Assembly: GCF_018294505.1 (NCBI RefSeq)
Contig: NC_057801.1
Location: 202,868,538-202,932,537 of the forward strand
DNA length: 64,000 nt
Origin: Triticum aestivum
Lineage: Eukaryota; Streptophyta; Magnoliopsida; Poales; Poaceae
Reading direction: 5' to 3'
Shown here: piece by piece, positions 35,726-48,162 of the stretch
How the letters are laid out: every line of letters starts with the position of its first letter
How positions within the stretch are numbered: position 1 is the first letter of the stretch
Notes under the pieces: generated by a model
Seen by the model: the letters and a program-made list of their open reading frames with translations, nothing else
Database searches by the model: none
Told to the model about the DNA's origin: nothing
Translations under genes and position numbers: made by a program

Positions 35726-36344
35726 CAAATGGTCATGGGGCCGAGCCCGTGCCGCTCCGCGCCACGCAAGCCCCCCCGGCCCCCGTAGCGCGCTCCCGTC
35801 GGGGCCCGAACCACCCCGCCGCCTCCGCCGCTCGCCGGCGCCGATTCCGGCCGAGTCCGGCCGCGCCACTGCCACCATTGGACGCGTCGTCCTTCCCGCT
35901 TCCGAACGCACCGCCCGCGCCCCATTTTGGCCGCCGGACGACAAATTCCGGCGAGGTCCGGTGCCCCTCCGCCGCGGGAACGCCCACCGGAGCTCCCCAA
36001 CACCGGCCGCCGACGTGGCCGACCCGGGGCCACCCCTGGGTCACTGACCCGTGGGCCCTAGGGGCCCGGCCGGCCTGTTGACCCGGTCGGCCATGCTGAC
36101 TGGGCACCCAGTGCCAATGACATGGGGGCCCCTCCCCAGAACGTTTTTGAATAAAAGAAAAAAAGGAATAGGGGAATTACATAAATATAATTAATAAAAT
36201 TAAAAATGAATAAAATTAATTAATTAATTAATTAAGTAAATAATTAATATAATTAATCCTGATTAATTAACCTAAGGGCTAATTAACCTAATTAACTACT
36301 GTTAATTAAACTAAACCCTAATTAAACCTAACAGTGTATGGCAG

Positions 36345-36432
36345 GTGGGTCCCACGGGACCCACATGTCAGGTTGACCAGGTCAAACGGTCAACGCTGCT
36401 GCTGACGTCAGCACGACGTCATGCTGACGTCA
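36345..36432 (+). promoter_or_regulatory. Motif cluster in 5' LTR: palindromic TCP sites, three W-boxes, three ACGT sites phased at 11 bp
   Basis: GTGGGTCC (36345) and GGACCCAC (36357) form a palindrome of class I TCP sites. TTGACC (36373) and two GGTCAA (36380, 36388) are W-box cores. TGACGTCA (36403), CGACGTCA (36414) and TGACGTCA (36425) are bZIP/TGA-type sites spaced exactly 11 bp apart. AT-rich DNA follows. The motifs are seen directly; promoter activity is inferred. Confidence 0.5.
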
Positions 36433-36547
36433 TAAATCCATTTTCGAATTAATTAAATAATTAATTAAATTTCAGAAATTAATAAAATCTTTAGAAAATC
36501 GTATCTTTTAATCCGTAACTCGGATTAAAATATTTTCAACATGAAAG

Positions 36548-38328
36548 TTGCTCAGAGCGACGAGACGATTCCGGATACGCAGTCCGTTCGTCTGCCACAC
36601 CCCCCTAACCTATCGAACCCGCAACTTTCCCCCTCCGGCTCCTCTGCCCGAAAACACGAAACACCGGGAATACTTTCCCGGGTGTTTTCCCCCCTTCACC
36701 GGTATCACCTACTACCGCGTTAGGGCACACCGAACACCGCGTATTGCCTTGTTATATTTTGTGATGCTTTGTTTGCTGAGTATTCATTATTTCTTCCCCC
36801 TCTTCTCTCCGGTAGACTACGAGACCGACGCTGCTGCTGACCAGTTCGACTACGGAGTTGACGACCCCTCTCTCTTGCCAGAGCAACCAGGCAAGCCCCC
36901 TCCCTTGATCACCAGATATCGCCTATTCTCCTCTATACTGCTTGCATTAGAGTAGTGTAGCATGTTACTGCTCTCCGTTGATCCTATTCTGATGCATAGC
37001 CTGACATTGTTGCTACACCTGTTGATACCTTACCTGCAATCCTAAATGCTTAGTATAGGATGCTAGTTTATCATCATTGGCCCTACATTCTTGTCAGTCT
37101 GCCTTGCTATACTATTGGGCCGTGATCACTTGGGAGGTGATCACGGGTATATACTATACATACATACATACTATACAGATGGTGACTAAAGTCGGGTCAG
37201 CTCCTTGAGTACCCGCAAGTGATTCTGATGAGGGGGCTGAAAGGACAGGTGGCTCCATCCCGGTAGAGGTGGGCCTGGGTTCCCGACGGCCCTCGACTGT
37301 TACTTTGTGGCGGAGCGACAGGGCAGGTTGAGACCACCTAGGAGACAGGTGGGCCTAGCCCTGTTCGGCGTTCGCGGATACTTAACACGCTTAACGAGAT
37401 CTTGGTATTTGATCTGAGTCGGCTACGAGCCTATACGCACTAACCATCTACGTGGGAGTAGTTATGGGTATCCCGACGTCGTGGTATCAGCCGAAGCACT
37501 TCAGACGTCAGCGACGGAGCGGCACGCGCCGAATTGGACTGGAACGCCACTAGGCTAGGTCTGCTTTCGGCCGCCCTCGCAACGTGCAGGTGTGCTATGG
37601 GCGATGGGCCCAGACCCCTGTGCGCTTAGGTTTAGACCGGCGTGCTGGCCTCTCTGTTGTGCCTAGGTGGGGCTGCGACGTGTTGATCTTCCGAGGCCGG
37701 GCATGACCCAGGAAAGTGTGTCCGGCCAAATGGGATCGAGCGTGTTGGGCTATGTGGTGCACCCCTGCAGGGAAGTTAATCTATTCGAATAGCCGTGATC
37801 TTCGGTAACAGGACGACTTGGAGTTGTACCTTGACCTTATGACAACTAGAACCGGATACTTAATAAAACACACCCTTCCAAGTTCCACAGACAACCCGGT
37901 GATCGCTTTTCCGCAGGGCGACGAGGAGAGGATCGCCGGGTAGGATTATGCTATGAGATGCTATTTGGAGATGCTACTTGGAGGACTTCAATCTACTCTC
38001 TCCTACTTGATGCAAGACGGTGGCTGCGAGAAGCGTAGTCTTCGACAGGATTAGTTATCCCCCTCTTATTCTGGCATTCTGCAGTTCAGTCCACTGATAT
38101 GGCCTCCTTACACATATACCCATGCATATGTAGTGTAGTTCCTTGCTTGCGAGTACTTTGGATGAGTACTCACGGTTGCTTTCTCCCCCCTTTTTCCCTT
38201 CCCTTTCTTTCTGGTTGTCGCAACCAGATGCTGGAGTCCAGGAGCCAGACGCCACCGTCGATGACGACCCCTACTACATCGGAGGTGCCTACTACTACGT
38301 GCTGCCCGCTGACGACGACCAGGAGTAG
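36548..38328 (+). CDS. Candidate two-exon acidic Tyr-rich ORF inside the 5' LTR (GC-AG intron)
   Basis: An open frame reaches 36890 and contains DYETDAAADQFDYG and DDPSLLPEQP. At 36891 the sequence is GCAAGC, a GC-type splice donor after CCAG. At 38228, after a pyrimidine-rich stretch and CGCAACCAG, a second segment continues in the same frame (EPDATVDDDPYYIGGAYYYV, then LPADDDQE and TAG at 38326). The intron would be 1337 bp. The upstream limit is uncertain: TTTCTTCCCCCTCTTCTCTCCGGTAG before 36816 looks like another acceptor, so the true first exon may lie further left. No known domain is recognised. Unspliced reading gives a 135-codon frame ending at 36955. It could be a transcribed LTR feature without a protein product. 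Confidence 0.4.
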
Positions 38329-38625
38329 TTAGGAGGATCCCAGGCAGGAGGCCTGCGCCTCTTTCGATCTGTATCCCAGTTTGTGCTAGCCATCTTATGG
38401 CAACTTGTTTAACTTATGTCTGTACTCAGATATTGTTGCTTCTGCTGACTCGTCTATGATCGAGCACTTGTATTCGAGCCCTCGAGGCCCCTGGCTTGTA
38501 TTATGATGCTTGTATGACTTATTTTATTTGTAGAGTTGTGTTGTGATATCTTCCCGTGAGTCCCTGATCTTGATCGTACACATTTGTGTGCATGATTAGT
38601 GTACGATTAAATCGGGGGCGTCACA

Positions 38626-41600
38626 AGTTGGTATCAGAGCCGACTGCCTGTAGGAATCCCCCTTCCAACTCCTTGGCCGAAGTCGAGTCTAGACTTTACA
38701 AAACTTTTACTAACATGGCTGTGCGGTCCATGGGCCCATGTCGCCATTGGGTGGTAGTAGGATCTTTTACTCCTCGACCTTTACGCTGGGACTCTGAACT
38801 CTCTTCTACTCGGGTTAAACGATTTCTACTAAAATCTGACTTTAGGTTCTCGAAAATACTTTCTCCCGGAGAGCCCCTTCAGTCCAGGTGATCGCCGACT
38901 GCACCAGAAGATTTCAAAGTTACTCGCCGAAACTCTTTTGAGACTTTGTGTCCGTTGCTTTTGCAATTCCCTACCATCGAAATATCCCTATGGATAAATA
39001 CTTACACTTGACGTTCTTACTTTTATTCCCAGTTGATCTTGTTATTACAAGATACCCCGAAATTCTCTCTATTGATCCGAGAATATCTTGTGCCTACTGT
39101 CTTGCAATTCCTTGTCACCTGAATACCCCTATGGATAATTCTCGCACTTGTCGAGTATCCGCTTATCCCCAGTTGTTCATGTGTTTCACAAAAGTCTTCC
39201 AAATAATATTCGATCTTCCGAAAATCCTCTAGAGCCTTTGGCTCTTGAAATTCTTGCTTGGTTGCATTATGGTTAATCCCATAAGTCTCGTAGTCTTAAT
39301 GACATTCCTTGTCATTATCATTTTGAGTCCGTTGACTCAATATGTTTGCGAATACACGCAATCATCATTGATCCTTATAAATTAATTTTCCGGCTGAGCT
39401 GCCATCCTTTTAACTGGAATTGGTTCTCGACCAATCCAATTGTCTTTGATTGTACCCTAAGACTATTCAACTTATCCACCCCTAATCAGAGCATTGCTTC
39501 TGATCCCTTGATTTGGAAATCATAATTCCTTTGCATTTGACAATTGAGTTAGTCAGTTGTTTCTATAATTTGCTTCCTTTAGTTGAGTACCGATGCTCAC
39601 GTCAGATCCCTTGTGGACCATCAGGCCCATTGTTGGATTTTATCCATCAGCATCCTTCATATTCAATAACCTTGTGAGCCTTCCCTTGGATACATAATGC
39701 CCTTGGTAATTGTATCATCTACTTTCTCAACCTTGCTCTACTTTCGAGCTTGTGTTATTTACTCTTGAAACTTGTGGTATACGTTTCTAAGAAGCCCCTG
39801 TGGGTTGAACATATGCCTTCTCTAAACCGTGTGAACCCGAAGGTTTTCACGAGTCATACTCTTCTGGTGCTTCACCAGATAAAATTTCAACACTGCAACT
39901 TCATCAGACGTGAGAAGTGAATGAAATGTTATGCATTGGAAAAGTGGGAGTCGACCTTGAACTTGTGTTCATGCCCATGGACACGATGTAGATCTTATCA
40001 TTAAAGCTTCTCTTAAATAAATTATTCCTTTGGTATAAGTTCATCTTATATCTAGGATCTGGCCTTTTGCAACCGTGGTTTCGACCATGATTGTTCTTCT
40101 TTGTTCTCCTTTCTCGGACAAGTCAAAATAATTGTCTTCTATGGATCAATACACCAGTCCAACCTTTACTTTGATCTTGTGTCGAGTATTACCCCCTGGT
40201 ATCTCGAGATTATCATGGAACTGCATAACTTTTTATGAGTTCTTCATCAAGTGCTACCTTCCCACTGATTCCAATTTTTCGCGGGCTCTGAGTTATTGAA
40301 CACTCAAAGACACCGATAACTGAACCGAGTCCGCTTTACGGTTCAACAACTCTTCAGTAAGCTTCTATAAGTACGAGTTTGTACCCGATCACGCCATTCC
40401 TAGCCTGTTTGGCTATATCATTGTCGTGATGATTTTAACTGTGCTACCTGGTCCTTCTTCTCGGAGCACAATTTTCGACGATGAACTAACCTTACGTCGA
40501 TCCTCATCGTCATATCATTTCGCCTTGAACAACAAGCTTGGTTTCGAGTTTGTGTCGTACCCTTGTTTCCAATAACCTTTCACTTCATCATTACTTGACT
40601 TGATGTCGTTACCGATCGATTACATCTTCATGAACTCTCGCGACAAAGGTGTCGTGATCATCAACATTCTGAGCTCATCCAGGATATCAATTGAATTCAT
40701 GATGAGAAATACCATCCTTGCCCTCAATAAATTGTATTATCGTCGACCACTTTATTGCCCTCCCACCAACACAAGCTTGTTCATGTTTGGTGTTATACCT
40801 TGAGTTCCTTGCTATCCAGCAATTGTTTTTCTTTACCTTGGAGTATTACCATCCTTTATGTCAAGAATGCTCTGAGAATTGTTCCACCTCTTGAGAATTC
40901 TTGACATAGAAATACTTCTCACCATCACCATTCTTTCTTGGTCCCCGTGTTAATTCCAACAAGTGAACGATGTTGTTTGGGTTCTTTCCTTCTAGCAACC
41001 CTATTTCTTTGAAGTGAATGGGCGATAGTTCATTCTAAGTCCTTCGCTAATTGAATCACCATTCTGACATTGGTCGTGCAACCCAACCCATATTTTGGGA
41101 GCACATATCAACCAATGTTTAATTGTGTATGTTTTCCTCGAGCATACTTCCTTATATCATTTGATCTGACAAATGTTATCTCCTTGTTCACTTAATGGTG
41201 GAAATCCATCTTTTGGTAATCTCGGTGCATTGCCGTTGAGTTCACCAGACACCTCCTTGTCCTCTCCTTGGTTTAATGATGAACTATTGCTTCAAGAACC
41301 CGCTCCCATAGTTCATTTCTCGAGGATCTTGCAATGTCATTTCGACAATTTGTGTTGCACCTTTTCCCTCTCGGACCCCCCCCCCGAGTCTGAGGTTTCA
41401 TGACACCAATTGGATATGAATCTCGGTCAGATATGATGGTTGGGACAACTTTCCAAGAGTTATAATGTTGATCCTTTGATGACCCGGTAACATGATGTCA
41501 TGCCTAGCACCCCCCCCCCGGCTGGAGGACCTATCATTATAGATTCCCTTTCAGCAAGGTTATCCATTCATCCATGAGGAAATTGTAAGACTTATTCTAC

Positions 41601-42814
41601 AAGTTATTCCTGATGGATCCTTCTTGTTTCCATAGTCTGATCTTCACCTGATGACCATGTCAATGCTATCTCGAAGCATGTCTATGGTACTCTGATTTTT
41701 AACAAGACCATTTGAAGCCCAATGCTAAATGTTTCTTGCTCAATTACCCAAACACCGTTGTATGGGCAATGTCATGAAAATTCTCTCCCCTACCTAAAGA
41801 GTTTTCTACATTATATCCTGACATGGATATCATGCTCTGCTTGTCCTTGGGAAGGATATACCCCTGAAATATGTGTTTAAACACATTTTCCTTTCCATTG
41901 TTCTGTTTAATCTGATGATCATATTTTCCTTCCATTGTTGGTTTAACCTTTCTTGTGAACTATATGATCTGAGCAGTAATATTCTCCTGCTTATGTAAAC
42001 ACCTCATTGTACAATTCTGTCAGTAAGACCCTGTTACTTTTGTTGATGACATTTCGGTATCCACCGATGGACGAGAACTTCGCCTACTGGTCCGCCTCGT
42101 TCAACGAGCAGGGAAATGGTTCTCTTCGTCCCTCGCCCTTGGTACCGACATTGTTGCCGACATAACTGACATGTTACTCTCTGACAGGCCTTGCTATCGC
42201 GATCGTACAAGATGTCAGCCCCCCCTTTCTACTTTTAACCCACATGGTGGGCCCATAACCCACAGTTCCACAGGATCGAAACCTGACACTCTTGTACACC
42301 CTGTTGTCAAAGTTATTCCTCGCGCTTGACTTTGTAGGTAATTCACGGGCCACCTGCCTGTTGATCTATTCAGGTATCAGATGCAATGCTTATTTACATT
42401 GCTCCAAACCCCTTCAACACTTTGTTTCAGGCATCGAACGATTGCCTGCCCGCTCGAAACTTCCCAGGATACCTCCTTACTCTGCTCTTGATATTTTCTT
42501 AAGTTTCAATTCGAGAGTTACTTCCGTCACCCTCCCCGATGTTATCGACCAGATAGTCAAACCTACAGAGGTCCATTCTCTCGGACTACCCACCCTTTTT
42601 CCTTTCGTAAGTACGATGGAACCCCGAAGAAAGGACGACAAACTTCATCATGATGACCTGAAGGAGAGGACTGAAGACATCAATGTAATGGGTCGACCTC
42701 TTCGAGAAGAGCTACTATGATCGAGAAGAATCGTTAGAATTTCGTAACCAGACCCCTTCCCCCTTATAACCGATCCTAAATCTCGGGACGAGATTTCTTG
42801 TAGTGGAGGAGAAT
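38626..42814 (+). other. Internal region of long-LTR element, no retroviral-type proteins
   Basis: T-rich, stop-dense sequence; the longest open frame is 142 codons (42292-42720) with no recognised motif. Two stretches resemble each other (near 38960 and 39100, sharing CTATGGATAA and TTGCAATTCC). C runs occur at 41380 and 41511. Nothing resembling gag, protease, RT or integrase was seen in any frame. Confidence 0.75.
38628..38641 (+). other. Primer binding site of long-LTR element
   Basis: TTGGTATCAGAGCC follows the LTR by two bases and is complementary to the initiator-Met tRNA 3' end. Confidence 0.9.
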
Positions 42815-43261
42815 TGTGACGCCCGGATAATTAAGCTACAGTGATTCCCCGCTAATGATGCCACGTCACCACGGTTACTGTGATAAACTCTCGTTAGTTC
42901 AGAACCGAAACAAATTCAAAAGTTAAATAAAAGAAAACAATAAAAGTTTTCAAAAAAAAAAATTAAAACAAAAATGTTCGGTGGTTGCCAAATATTACAA
43001 AGATAATTATGGTGTAAGGTTCACAATTTTATAAAATGCCTAAGTGTTTATAAATAAATAAAAACAAAAAAGAAAATACAAAAAAACAAAAAAAAGAAGG
43101 AAACCCCACTGGCCCAACTGGGCCAAGCCCACCTGGCCCAGTCGGCCAGCCCCCCTGGCCTGGCCCACCCCTCACTCCCTTATCCACTCCCTCCCGTCGG
43201 TGGAAACCCTAACCACCTCACTCTCCCCCCCGATCCCCTCCTTCTCCTCCCCCGCGCCATC

Positions 43262-43897
43262 NNNNNNNNNNNNNNNNNNNNNNNNNNNNNNNNNNNNNNN
43301 NNNNNNNNNNNNNNNNNNNNNNNNNNNNNNNNNNNNNNNNNNNNNNNNNNNNNNNNNNNNNNNNNNNNNNNNNNNNNNNNNNNNNNNNNNNNNNNNNNNN
43401 NNNNNNNNNNNNNNNNNNNNNNNNNNNNNNNNNNNNNNNNNNNNNNNNNNNNNNNNNNNNNNNNNNNNNNNNNNNNNNNNNNNNNNNNNNNNNNNNNNNN
43501 NNNNNNNNNNNNNNNNNNNNNNNNNNNNNNNNNNNNNNNNNNNNNNNNNNNNNNNNNNNNNNNNNNNNNNNNNNNNNNNNNNNNNNNNNNNNNNNNNNNN
43601 NNNNNNNNNNNNNNNNNNNNNNNNNNNNNNNNNNNNNNNNNNNNNNNNNNNNNNNNNNNNNNNNNNNNNNNNNNNNNNNNNNNNNNNNNNNNNNNNNNNN
43701 NNNNNNNNNNNNNNNNNNNNNNNNNNNNNNNNNNNNNNNNNNNNNNNNNNNNNNNNNNNNNNNNNNNNNNNNNNNNNNNNNNNNNNNNNNNNNNNNNNNN
43801 NNNNNNNNNNNNNNNNNNNNNNNNNNNNNNNNNNNNNNNNNNNNNNNNNNNNNNNNNNNNNNNNNNNNNNNNNNNNNNNNNNNNNNNNNNNNNNNNN
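43262..43897. other. Assembly gap (636 N)
   Basis: Run of N in a GC-rich part of the 3' LTR. Confidence 1.
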
Positions 43898-44634
43898 AGC
43901 CGCTCGCCGGCGAGCACGCCGCACCCGAACATCCCTCCCCCCCGCCGTGGATCTCGTTGCCGGTGCCCCCCGGTGACCAAATGGTCACGGGGCCGAGCCC
44001 GTGCTGCTCCGCGCCGCGCAAGCCCCCCCGGCCCCCGTAGCGTGCTCCCGTCGGGGCCCGAACCACCCCGCCGCCTCCGCCGCTCGCCGGCGCCGATTCC
44101 GGCCGAGTCCGGCCGCGCCACTGCCACCATTGGACGTGTCGTCCTTCCCGCTTCCGAACGCACCGCCCGCGCCCCATTTTGGCCGCCGGACGACAAATTC
44201 CGGCGAGGTCCGGCGCCCCTCCGCCGCGGGAACGCCCACCGGAGCTCCCCAACACCGGCCGCCGACGTGGCCGACCCGGGGCCACCCCTGGGTCACTGAC
44301 CCGTGGGCCCTAGGGGCCCGACCGGCCTGTTGACCCGGTCGGCCATGCTGACTGGGCACCCAGTGCCAATGACATGGGGGCCCCTCCCCAGAACGTTTTT
44401 GAATAAAAGAAAAAAAAAGGAATAGGGGAATTACATAAATATAATTAATAAAATTAAAAATGAATAAAATTAATTAATTAATTAATTAATTAATTAAGTA
44501 AATAATTAATATAATTAATCCTAATTAATTAACCTAAGGGCTAATTAACCTAATTAACTACTGTTAATTAAACTAAACCCTAATTAAACCTAACAGTGTA
44601 TGGCAGGTGGGTCCCACGGGACCCACATGTCAGG

Positions 44635-44695
44635 TTGACCAGGTCAAACGGTCAACGCTGACTGCTGACGTCAGCACGACGTCATGGTGACGTCA
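44635..44695 (+). promoter_or_regulatory. Motif cluster in 3' LTR (W-boxes and 11-bp-phased ACGT sites)
   Basis: TTGACC 44635, GGTCAA 44642 and 44650, then ACGTCA-type sites at 44666, 44677 and 44688, again 11 bp apart. It keeps the same phasing although the spacer before it is 3 bp longer than in the 5' LTR. Confidence 0.5.
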
Positions 44696-44810
44696 TAAAT
44701 CCATTTTCGAATTAATTAAATAATTAATTAAATTTCAGAAATTAATAAAATCTTTAGAAAATCGTATCTTTTAATCCGTAACTCGGATTAAAATATTTTC
44801 AACATGAAAG

Positions 44811-46590
44811 TTGCTTAGAGCGACGAGACGATTCCGGATACGCAGTCCGTTCGTCCGCCACACCCCCCTAACCTATCGAACCCGCAACTTTCCCCCTCCG
44901 ACTCCTCTGCCCGAAAACACGAAACACCGGGAATACTTTCCCGGGTGTTTTCCCCCCTTCACCGGTATCACCTACTACCGCGTTAGGGCACACCGAACAC
45001 CGCGTATTGCCTTGTTATATTTTGTGATGCTTTGTTTGCTGAGTATTCATTATTTCTTCCCCCTCTTCTCTCCGGTAGACTACGAGACCGACGCTGCTGC
45101 TGACCAGTTCGACTACGGAGTTGACGACCCCTCTCTCTTGCCAGAGCAACCAGGCAAGCCCCCTCCCTTGATCACCAGATATCGCCTATTCTCCTCTATA
45201 CTGCTTGCATTAGAGTAGTGTAGCATGTTACTGCTTTCCGTTGATCCTATTCTGATGCATAGCCTGACATTGTTGCTACACCTGTTGATACCTTACCTGC
45301 AATCCTAAATGCTTAGTATAGGATGCTAGTTTATCATCATTGGCCCTACATTCTTGTCAGTCTACCTTGCTATACTATTGGGCCGTGATCACTTGGGAGG
45401 TGATCATGGGTATATACTATACATACATACATACTATACAGATGGTGACTAAAGTCGGGTCAGCTCCTTGAGTACCCGCAAGTGATTCTGACGAGGGGGC
45501 TGAAAGGACAGGTGGCTCCATCCCGGTAGAGGTGGGCCTGGGTTCCCGACGGCCCTCGACTGTTACTTTGTGGCGGAGCGACAGGGCAGGTTGAGACCAC
45601 CTAGGAGACAGGTGGGCCTAGCCCTGTTCGGCGTTCGTGGATACTTAACACGCTTAACGAGATCTTGGTATTTGATCTGAGTCGGCTACGAGCCTATACG
45701 CACTAACCATCTACGTGGGAGTAGTTATGGGTATCCCGACGTCGTGGTATCAGCCGAAGCACTTCAGACGTCAGCGACGGAGCGGCGCGCGCCGAATTGG
45801 ACTGGAACGCCACTAGGCTAGGTCTGCTTTCGGCCGCCCTCGCAACGTGCAGGTGTGCTATGGGCGATGGGCCCAGACCCCTGTGCGCTTAGGTTTAGAC
45901 CGGCATGCTGGCCTCTCTGTTGTGCCTAGGTGGGGCTGCGACGTGTTGATCTTCCGAGGCCGGGCATGACCCAGGAAAGTGTGTCCGGCCAAATGGGATC
46001 GAGCGTGTTGGGCTATGTGGTGCACCCCTGCAGGGAAGTTAATCTATTCGAATAGCCGTGATCTTCGGTAACAGGACGACTTGGAGTTGTACCTTGACCT
46101 TATGACAACTAGAACCGGATACTTAATAAAACACACCCTTCCAAGTTCCACAGACAACCCGGTGATCGCTTTTCCGCAGGGCGACGAGGAGAGGATCGCC
46201 GGGTAGGATTATGCTATGAGATGCTATTTGGAGATGCTACTTGGAGGACTTCAATCTACTCTCTCCTACTTGATGCAAGACGGTGGCTGCGAGAAGCGTA
46301 GTCTTCGACAGGATTAGTTATCCCCCTCTTATTCTGGCATTCTGCAGTTCAGTCCACTGATATGGCCTCCTTACACATATACCCATGCATATGTAGTGTA
46401 GTTCCTTGCTTGCGAGTACTTTGGATGAGTACTCACGGTTGCTTTCTCCCCCTTTTTCCCTTCCCTTTCTTTCTGGTTGTCGCAACCAGATGCTGGAGTC
46501 CAGGAGCCAGACGCCACCGTCGATGACGACCCCTACTACATCGGAGGTGCCTACTACTACGTGCTGCCCGCTGACGACGACCAGGAGTAG
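44811..46590 (+). CDS. Candidate two-exon acidic ORF, 3' LTR copy
   Basis: Same layout as in the 5' LTR: exon end 45153, GCAAGC donor at 45154, acceptor before 46490, TAG at 46588-46590. Frame, donor and acceptor are all unchanged. Identity between LTRs of a young element is expected, so this does not by itself show selection. Confidence 0.35.
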
Positions 46591-46892
46591 TTAGGAGGAT
46601 CCCAGGCAGGAGGCCTGCGCCTCTTTCGATCTGTATCCCAGTTTGTGCTAGCCATCTTATGGCAACTTGTTTAACTTATGTCTGTACTCAGATATTGTTG
46701 CTTCTGCTGACTCGTCTATGATCGAGCACTTGTATTCGAGCCCTCGAGGCCCCTGGCTTGTATTATGATGCTTGTATGACTTATTTTATTTGTAGAGTTG
46801 TGTTGTGATATCTTCCCGTGAGTCCCTGATCTTGATCGTACACATTTGCGTGCATGATTAGTGTACGATTAAATCGGGGGCGTCACATACTC

Positions 46893-48129
46893 CCACCGGG
46901 AGTAGGACTCCCCTTTTCCAAGTTGGAGTAGGAGAGAAGGGGGAAAGAGGAGGAGGAGGGGAAGGAAAGGGGGGGCGCCGCCCCCCTTCCCTTGTCCTAT
47001 TCGGACTAGGAGGGGGAGGGTCGGCCCCCTCCTTGCTCCTTCCTCTTCTCCCTCTTGGCCCATGTAGGCCCATTAACCCCCCGGGGGGTTCCGGTAACCT
47101 CCAGGTACTCCGGTAAAATGCCGATTTCACCCGGAACCATTCCGATGTCCAAACATAGGCTTCCAATATATCAATCTTTATGTCTCGACCATTCCGAGAC
47201 TCCTCGTCATGTCTGTGATCACATCCGGGACTCCGAACAAACTTCGGTACATCAAAACTTATAAACTCATAATAAAACTGTCATCAAAACGTTAAGCGTG
47301 CGGACCCTACGGGTTCGAGAACTATGTAGACATGACCTAAAACCATTCTAGGTCAATAACCAATAGCGGGACCTGGATGCCCATATTGGTTCCTACATAT
47401 TCTACGAAGATCTTTATCGGTCAAACCGCATAACAACATACTTTGTTCCCTTTGTCATCGGTATGTTACTTGCCCGAGATTTGATCGTCGGTATCCAATA
47501 CCTAGTTCAATCTCGTTACCGGCAAGTCTCTTTACTCGTTCCGTAATACGTCATCTCATAACTAACTCATTAGTTACATGCTTGCAAGGCTTAGGTGATG
47601 AGTATTACCGAGAGGGCCCAGAGATACCTCTCCGATAATCGGAGTGACAAATCCTAATCTCGAATTCTGCCAACCCAACATGTACCTTCGGAAACACCTG
47701 TAGAGCACCTTTATAATCACCCAGTTACGTTGTGACGTTTGGTAGCACACAAAGTGTTCTTCTGGTAAACGGGAGTTGCACAATCTCATAGTTGTAGGAA
47801 CTTTGTATAAGTCATGAAGAAAGCAATAGCAGTATACTAAACGATCAAGTGCTAGGCTAACGGAATGGGTCATGTCAATCACATCATTCTCCTAATGATG
47901 TGATCCCATTAATCAAATGACAACACATGTCTATGGTCAGGAAACATAACCATCTTTGATTAATGAGCTAGTCAAGTAGAGGCATACTAGTGACTATGTG
48001 TTTGTCTATGTATTCACACATGTATCATGTTTCCGGTTAATACAATTCTAGCATGAATAATAAACATTTATCATGATATGAGGAAATAAATAATAACTTT
48101 ATTATTGCCTCTAGGGCATATTTCCTTCA
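46893..48129 (-). repeat. Angela 3' LTR, right piece
   Basis: Continues the LTR from 34986 after the nested element and its duplicated TACTC; ends GCATATTTCCTTCA. Confidence 0.93.
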
Positions 48130-48162
48130 GTCTCCCACTTGCACTAGAGTCAATAATCTAGA

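Larger units (their letters stand above)
34987..38625 (+). repeat. Long-LTR element, 5' LTR
   Basis: TGTGACGCCC to GGGGGCGTCACA; contains a gap at 35151-35725. It carries a TCP/W-box/bZIP motif cluster (36345-36432) and a candidate two-exon ORF (36548-38328). Confidence 0.92.
34987..46887 (+). mobile_element. Non-autonomous long-LTR retrotransposon (TGTGACGCC type, possibly Fatima-related), TSD TACTC
   Basis: Complete element with perfect TACTC duplication (34982-34986 and 46888-46892). The LTRs are 34987-38625 and 42815-46887. The primer binding site follows the left LTR and a purine tract (GTGGAGGAGAA, 42802-42812) precedes the right one, so it reads on the plus strand. The 4.2 kb internal region has no gag, protease, RT or integrase motif and only short open frames, so mobility would depend on proteins from another element. 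The LTRs differ at few places by eye, so it is young. Each LTR has an N-gap. The family name is a guess from the end sequence. Confidence 0.88.
42815..46887 (+). repeat. Long-LTR element, 3' LTR
   Basis: Second copy of the LTR. It includes sequence at 42984-43261 that is hidden by the gap in the 5' LTR, a gap at 43262-43897, the same motif cluster (44635-44695) and the same candidate ORF. The ATTA microsatellite near 44466 is longer than its twin near 36211. Confidence 0.92.

Noticed and set aside
33685..36047. Several 190-300 codon open frames
   Set aside because: Most of their length is N-gap.
43172..44299. Open frames of 250-355 codons in the 3' LTR
   Set aside because: Dominated by the 636-base gap; the rest is GC-rich antisense or sense sequence without domains.
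36548..46590. Identity of the ORF in the two LTRs as evidence of selection
   Set aside because: LTRs are identical at insertion, so agreement in a young element says nothing about function.
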